A stretch of 64,000 nt of DNA, from NCBI GenBank assembly GCA_019918135.1, contig WBZZ01005838.1, positions 40,001 through 104,000 on the forward strand. Direction: 5' to 3'. The notes beneath the pieces were generated by a model. That model was given only the letters and a program-made list of their open reading frames with translations. It did not search any database and was not told where the DNA came from. Origin of the DNA: Paulinella micropora. Taxonomy: Eukaryota; Cercozoa; Imbricatea; Euglyphida; Paulinellidae. Every line of letters begins with the position of its first letter. The stretch's first letter is position 1. The translations under genes and the position numbers were made by a program. This document shows positions 60,332 through 64,000 of the stretch, in pieces.

Positions 60332-61790
60332 CCCACCCAGAGAAGTCAGATGGGACGACGAGGAATCTGAGGGGGAGAGTAGTGACACCGGACAGCTAGA
60401 ACAGCCACGAGACGAACCCGAACTTAAAGTTGAGGGGGAGTTAGACAAACATGAGGAGTTACAGGAAGACAAGGGCATTCACGGTCCAGATTCCGTCTCC
60501 CATCAGAGTCAAAGGTAGAACTAGCTGACAACAAGGATGATGGGCTAACACCCGTCACATCGTTAGAGGCGCAAAGCCCCGAAGCAGACCACCCTAGTAG
60601 GAGGTACGTAGAGGGAAACGCGCCCAATAAGGACCTCACTTGGGAGCAGAGTGACAAAATCACATCAGCTAACATAGTGAGAGGGAAACGAGAAGCTAAG
60701 ATTAGGACACCAGTTACACAACCACCCCAGAAAAGAAGGCAGCCGTTAAAGCAGCTACATTGACAGGAGAGAGGGTTAGTGTGCCGGGAGTTGCTTTCGG
60801 AGAAGAATGGGCCAATGAAGAATATGGAGACTATTGGCAGTCAGTAAAACGAGGAGGAAAAGTCTTAGAACCATGCGAGAAGGGAGATAGACTTAAAGTC
60901 CGTAAAATGCCTAAGCCCAGCCACTTCGTAGTCTTTGACGACGGTCAAGTAGAAAAGATGTTAGACAGCAAGATTAGAAAGTATCGGATAGATAGGATAA
61001 GACCAGTCGGAGAACCAGAGCACCCCGATATGTCCGCAGAAAGTATCGTAGAGGATCACACCACTGCGCTACTGTACCTGACATTGAAGGTACCAAAGGC
61101 AATCGTAGATGAGGGCTTAACTGCAAAAGAGCTCAAAGCAGGAATGGATAAAGAGATTGAAGCTCTAAAGTCTTTTAACACTTACACGTGGGTAAGCCCC
61201 AAGGAAGCTAAAGAAAAAGGAGTAAAAGTAGTGAGACTCACATGGGTACATAAAGTTAAACTAGACGAGAAAGGACGTAAGTTCATTAAGTCAAGGTTAG
61301 CTCTGAGGGGAGATATGCTAGAGCCAGGAGTTAGCTATAACCCGGATCAATTGTTTGTACCTTGTGCCGCGCATCGCTCATTACTCTTTTTATCTAAGCT
61401 TGCAGCATGGCATGGACATAAGCTATACGGTATAGACTTCAAAAATGCTTATCTAAATGCACGCATGCATGATCCTGTTTATGCTTACGCACCCGATGGG
61501 ATAGACAGAGAGAAGCATGAGGGCATGATATGGAGAGTAGATGGAGCTTTGTATGGAGCACCGCAAGCTGGTAGAAGATGGTATGAGATATTAGCCCCTA
61601 AGTTAGAGGAATTAGGATTCAGGTTACTAGACTCAGATTTATGTATGTTCGTAGAAAAGGATAAGCCCATAAGAGATGCAATCATAGGTATTTTCCATGT
61701 AGATGATCTTATTTTCTCAGCTCCTAACGAAGAAGCGTACGAACGTTTTGCGATCCTGGCTGGCACACGGGGGTTGACCTACCATTTCCA
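60332..61790 (+). pseudogene. Copia-type (Ty1/copia) pol fragment
   Basis: An acidic linker region (EEDEESEGE-like, then KREAKIRTPVTQPPQKRRQP) leads into a Ty1/copia reverse transcriptase: YTWVSPKEAKEKGVKVVRLT, WVHKVKLDEKGRKFIKSRLA, YGIDFKNAYLNARMHDPVYA, DGALYGAPQAGRRWYE and the catalytic IIGIFHVDDLIFSA. It stops shortly after, at ~61790, where unrelated sequence begins; RNase H, integrase and gag are absent. The copy is a truncated fossil. Codons are well preserved across the RT, suggesting moderate age. Confidence 0.85.
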
Positions 61791-61883
61791 GTCAAGGTTT
61801 TTTCCTTTCCGTACAGAAGCTCGCGGGCCGACCGGGCTAAGTTAGCACCCGCGACAGAAGTAAGCGCAGGAGAAAAGCGAGGC

Positions 61884-63269
61884 GTGGCTTGTACGAACCT
61901 TCGCAGGTTGCTGACTATTCTGAGTCAATTCGAACATCCGCACTGCAAGAAGCTGCAAGCGGAAATGATCGAAGTGGCGTGGCGCGCGATGGTGGGTTTA
62001 CCAATAGTATTACCTAGCGCAGCATCCGAGCAAACGCCATCATCCCAAGCAACAACCAAACATAACGCAAGCTCCACCAAAGCCGTGATATTGCACGCGC
62101 CCGAGCACGAGCGGGCCCAATTGTCAGGGAGCAAGCAGCATTCTGAGCCCGCGCAGGAGTCTGCGCCAGGATTGAACAATTTAGTATCTATCATAACTAA
62201 CCCTAACCACCCACGCTCGAGAGAATGTTGTATCGATTTAATCGCTATATCATTACGCGCGACGACGGGCAATTCGGTACTTTCATCAAAGCTCGCGAAC
62301 GTCTTAGCGTCGTCGCTCGAAAAGGCGGGTGGAGCAAGTACAGCCGAACAGCAGCAGCAGGGGCCTTCCGACATCGCACAAGCCACAAGCTCGATCGAAC
62401 CGGCGCCTCTGTCTGAACCCGAGCATGAGCAGGTCCAACGACGCAAGCAGCAGCCCCGAGAGCCTTCGCAGGAGCCTGTGGCAAAATGGCCCAGGTTATC
62501 GCTGTCACACGCTATCAGCAAACAAACCCTAGGCAAAGACAATGCAAGTTCGGCACTACTAGTAGATCCGTTGCTAGCAGCAACTGCCCCAACTGTTCCT
62601 ACCAACGATGGGAAGCCGAAGCTCACAGCTTCTACCAGGCCTGCGGAACGGGTAGACAAGGTCGAGACAGAGAAGCAAGAGCTATCGGTGATCGACGCGC
62701 AGGAGCAGCCCCCACAACCCGCGCCTAAAAGCAGTAGTACTAACGATACGGCTGTGAGTAAAACCAAGCGCTGCGAGGTGGACGAGCCCTTCCCCGTTGA
62801 ACCCAGAGACAAGGTGGCACAAAGTGTCGTGATGTCTCGGGGCCCGCACGACCTAAATAAGTGGGAAGAACAAGATATATCAAATCCAGCAGGGAAACGC
62901 GTTCTGCGGCAAATATTGACAAAGATGAAATCGCTTTACAAGCGCTCGGAAGTAAAGGTAGCACCGTTGTACTTGGGTTACGTCAGGCCGCTAACCAATA
63001 CCAAACACTTCATGTCGCGTGGCCAGGTTCGTAATAAGCTCGCCTGGCACGTTGACCACATCATCCCCGCGTCGGTTGGGGGGCTAGACCACCCGCGCAA
63101 CTACGCCATCATGCCTCAAATCTTCAATACTGAATTTGGCGGGTGGTGGTCCGCCGCCAAGGCTCAGTATATCACTGTGACGGCGGCACGTCACGCCTTG
63201 TTATTTGCACAGTACGTACGCAAAAAGGTCCAGCGAAACGTAAGACTGAATGACTTGGAAATGTGGTAA
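61884..63269 (+). CDS. HNH-endonuclease-domain protein with duplicated N-terminal part
   Basis: 461 residues, intact. The C-terminal ~130 residues contain the HNH signature: LAWHVDHIIPASVGGLDHPR (metal-binding His-Asp-His), then NYAIMPQIFNTEFGGWW (central and final Asn). The N-terminal ~220 residues are two diverged copies of a ~110-residue unit: NLRRLLTILSQFEHPHCKKL, EVAWRAMVG and APEHERAQLSGSKQ against GLNNLVSIITNPNHPRSREC, AISLRATTG and EPEHEQVQRRKQQ. The rest is Pro/Ala/Gln-rich and disordered. HNH enzymes nick DNA in homing, restriction or mobile-element proteins. It is directly downstream of the Copia fragment, but in unrelated sequence. Stop TAA at 63267-63269. Confidence 0.75.
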   Translation: MACTNLRRLLTILSQFEHPHCKKLQAEMIEVAWRAMVGLPIVLPSAASEQTPSSQATTKHNASSTKAVILHAPEHERAQLSGSKQHSEPAQESAPGLNNLVSIITNPNHPRSRECCIDLIAISLRATTGNSVLSSKLANVLASSLEKAGGASTAEQQQQGPSDIAQATSSIEPAPLSEPEHEQVQRRKQQPREPSQEPVAKWPRLSLSHAISKQTLGKDNASSALLVDPLLAATAPTVPTNDGKPKLTASTRPAERVDKVETEKQELSVIDAQEQPPQPAPKSSSTNDTAVSKTKRCEVDEPFPVEPRDKVAQSVVMSRGPHDLNKWEEQDISNPAGKRVLRQILTKMKSLYKRSEVKVAPLYLGYVRPLTNTKHFMSRGQVRNKLAWHVDHIIPASVGGLDHPRNYAIMPQIFNTEFGGWWSAAKAQYITVTAARHALLFAQYVRKKVQRNVRLNDLEMW

Positions 63270-64000
63270 AAAAAGCTTGCTAAGGGTTCTTTTTGTTTTT
63301 CCAACAAGCGTAGCCCCCAGCCGGCACCACGAAGGCCCTTAACAAAGAAATGTAAATTTATATTAAATCAATTAAAGTAAAAAGCTCGGCAGACATTTTT
63401 CCATACGCCTACCCTTTGACCCCCCCCACCCCTCCCTCCTCCCCTTCCCCCCCCCCCCCCCTCTCTCTCTTTCCTCCTCTTTCTGCTCCATGCTCTTGTA
63501 CAACGTACCTCGTTCGCAAGAATGCCTGGGGACACGGTGAAGATTATGAAACCGAGCTGGAGCTAGAGGCCACTTTGGGCAAGGAAGTCCTGGGTGAAGA
63601 TCTACACTAAGTCTTGTACACTCTGGAGGAACCGCAAGGTCTGGTACAGATCGACACCCCAGAGTTTGAAATGCGTATTAAAAGCCTTAGGCTCCTCCGG
63701 GATAACAATTCCGACGCAATCCGATTCTTTGAGGAGCGCGGAATTCCTAGCAAGTATTTGCTCCGCTAAGACTCTTAACACGCAATTTAAGTTTGTCGTG
63801 ACAGCTAGCCTGTGCGGACTGAGCCTGAAGAGCGACAAGGAGGGGAGAAGCGCGTTACTACTCCTTCTTTTCATTTCCTAGCCCACTTGCGCAAGTAGGC
63901 TAGACTTTTAATGCCAAGTGTAAAGCTTTGTGGAGCTCTTAATAAAAGAAAATTGTACCCAAGAGCGATGTCACTAATTTTAGGCCTGAAGATTTTAAAG
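63270..64000 (+). other. CT-rich tract and remains of an unknown gene
   Basis: C-runs and (CT)n at ~63420-63475 are followed by an open frame that reads YETELELEATLGKEVLGEDL, stops at a TAA (~63608), and resumes in the same frame as EEPQGLVQIDTPEFEMRIKS and DAIRFFEERGIPSKYLLR, stopping at ~63769. The product looks like a helical charged host protein; one in-frame stop makes it a probable pseudogene or a retained intron. AATAAA at ~63939 could be its polyadenylation signal. Family unknown. Confidence 0.4.

Overview
The window reads as nuclear DNA of a microbial eukaryote, most likely an alga or another unicellular flagellate. Host-type genes are split by short GT-AG introns, and the spacers are full of trinucleotide microsatellites, tRNA-derived SINEs, LTR-retroelement remains and one large virus-like insertion. 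The species cannot be named from the sequence.

Layout. Positions 1-6446 hold host sequence: a multi-exon acidic/basic gene (524-1486), a lysine/glutamate/asparagine-rich coiled-coil gene (2109-2714), a minus-strand zinc-finger plus OTU-protease-like gene (3991-5077), and GT- and GA-rich low-complexity DNA. Positions 6447-29281 are a 22.8 kb Polinton-like virus (PLV) or virophage-like element with ~0.7 kb near-identical terminal inverted repeats (TIRs). It encodes a UL52-type primase fused to an SF3 helicase, an A32-like packaging ATPase, a major and a minor capsid locus, a PLA2-like virion-protein locus, a long fibre with an S74 chaperone domain, two surface proteins with the same N-terminal tag, a DUF5754-like protein, a DNA adenine methyltransferase and a tyrosine recombinase that looks like a telomere resolvase. 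No polB, retroviral-type integrase or adenovirus-type protease was seen. The TIRs are young, but several structural loci are broken, so this is a recent fossil rather than a whole virus.

Positions 29309-29490 hold an extra inverted copy of the outer TIR, making a palindrome across the right end. With the telomere-resolvase-like enzyme, this suggests the element had hairpin or palindromic termini. Positions 29500-33600 are a nested array of three short retroposon families in (TAA)n tracts. The main one is a ~268 bp tRNA-derived SINE with seven near-full copies.

Positions 34-47 kb are host or transposon-related genes: a spliced DUF7869-type protein, a MYND zinc-finger protein, a small cysteine-motif protein, an F-box-like gene and unknown genes, bracketed by inverted copies of a ~365 bp minisatellite. 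Positions 48-59.8 kb are a large minus-strand Ty3/gypsy-like retroelement with many extra ORFs, truncated and broken. Positions 60.0-61.8 kb hold an 87 bp coding repeat and a Copia-type reverse-transcriptase fragment. An HNH-endonuclease gene (61884-63269) follows, then CT-rich sequence and a broken unknown gene.
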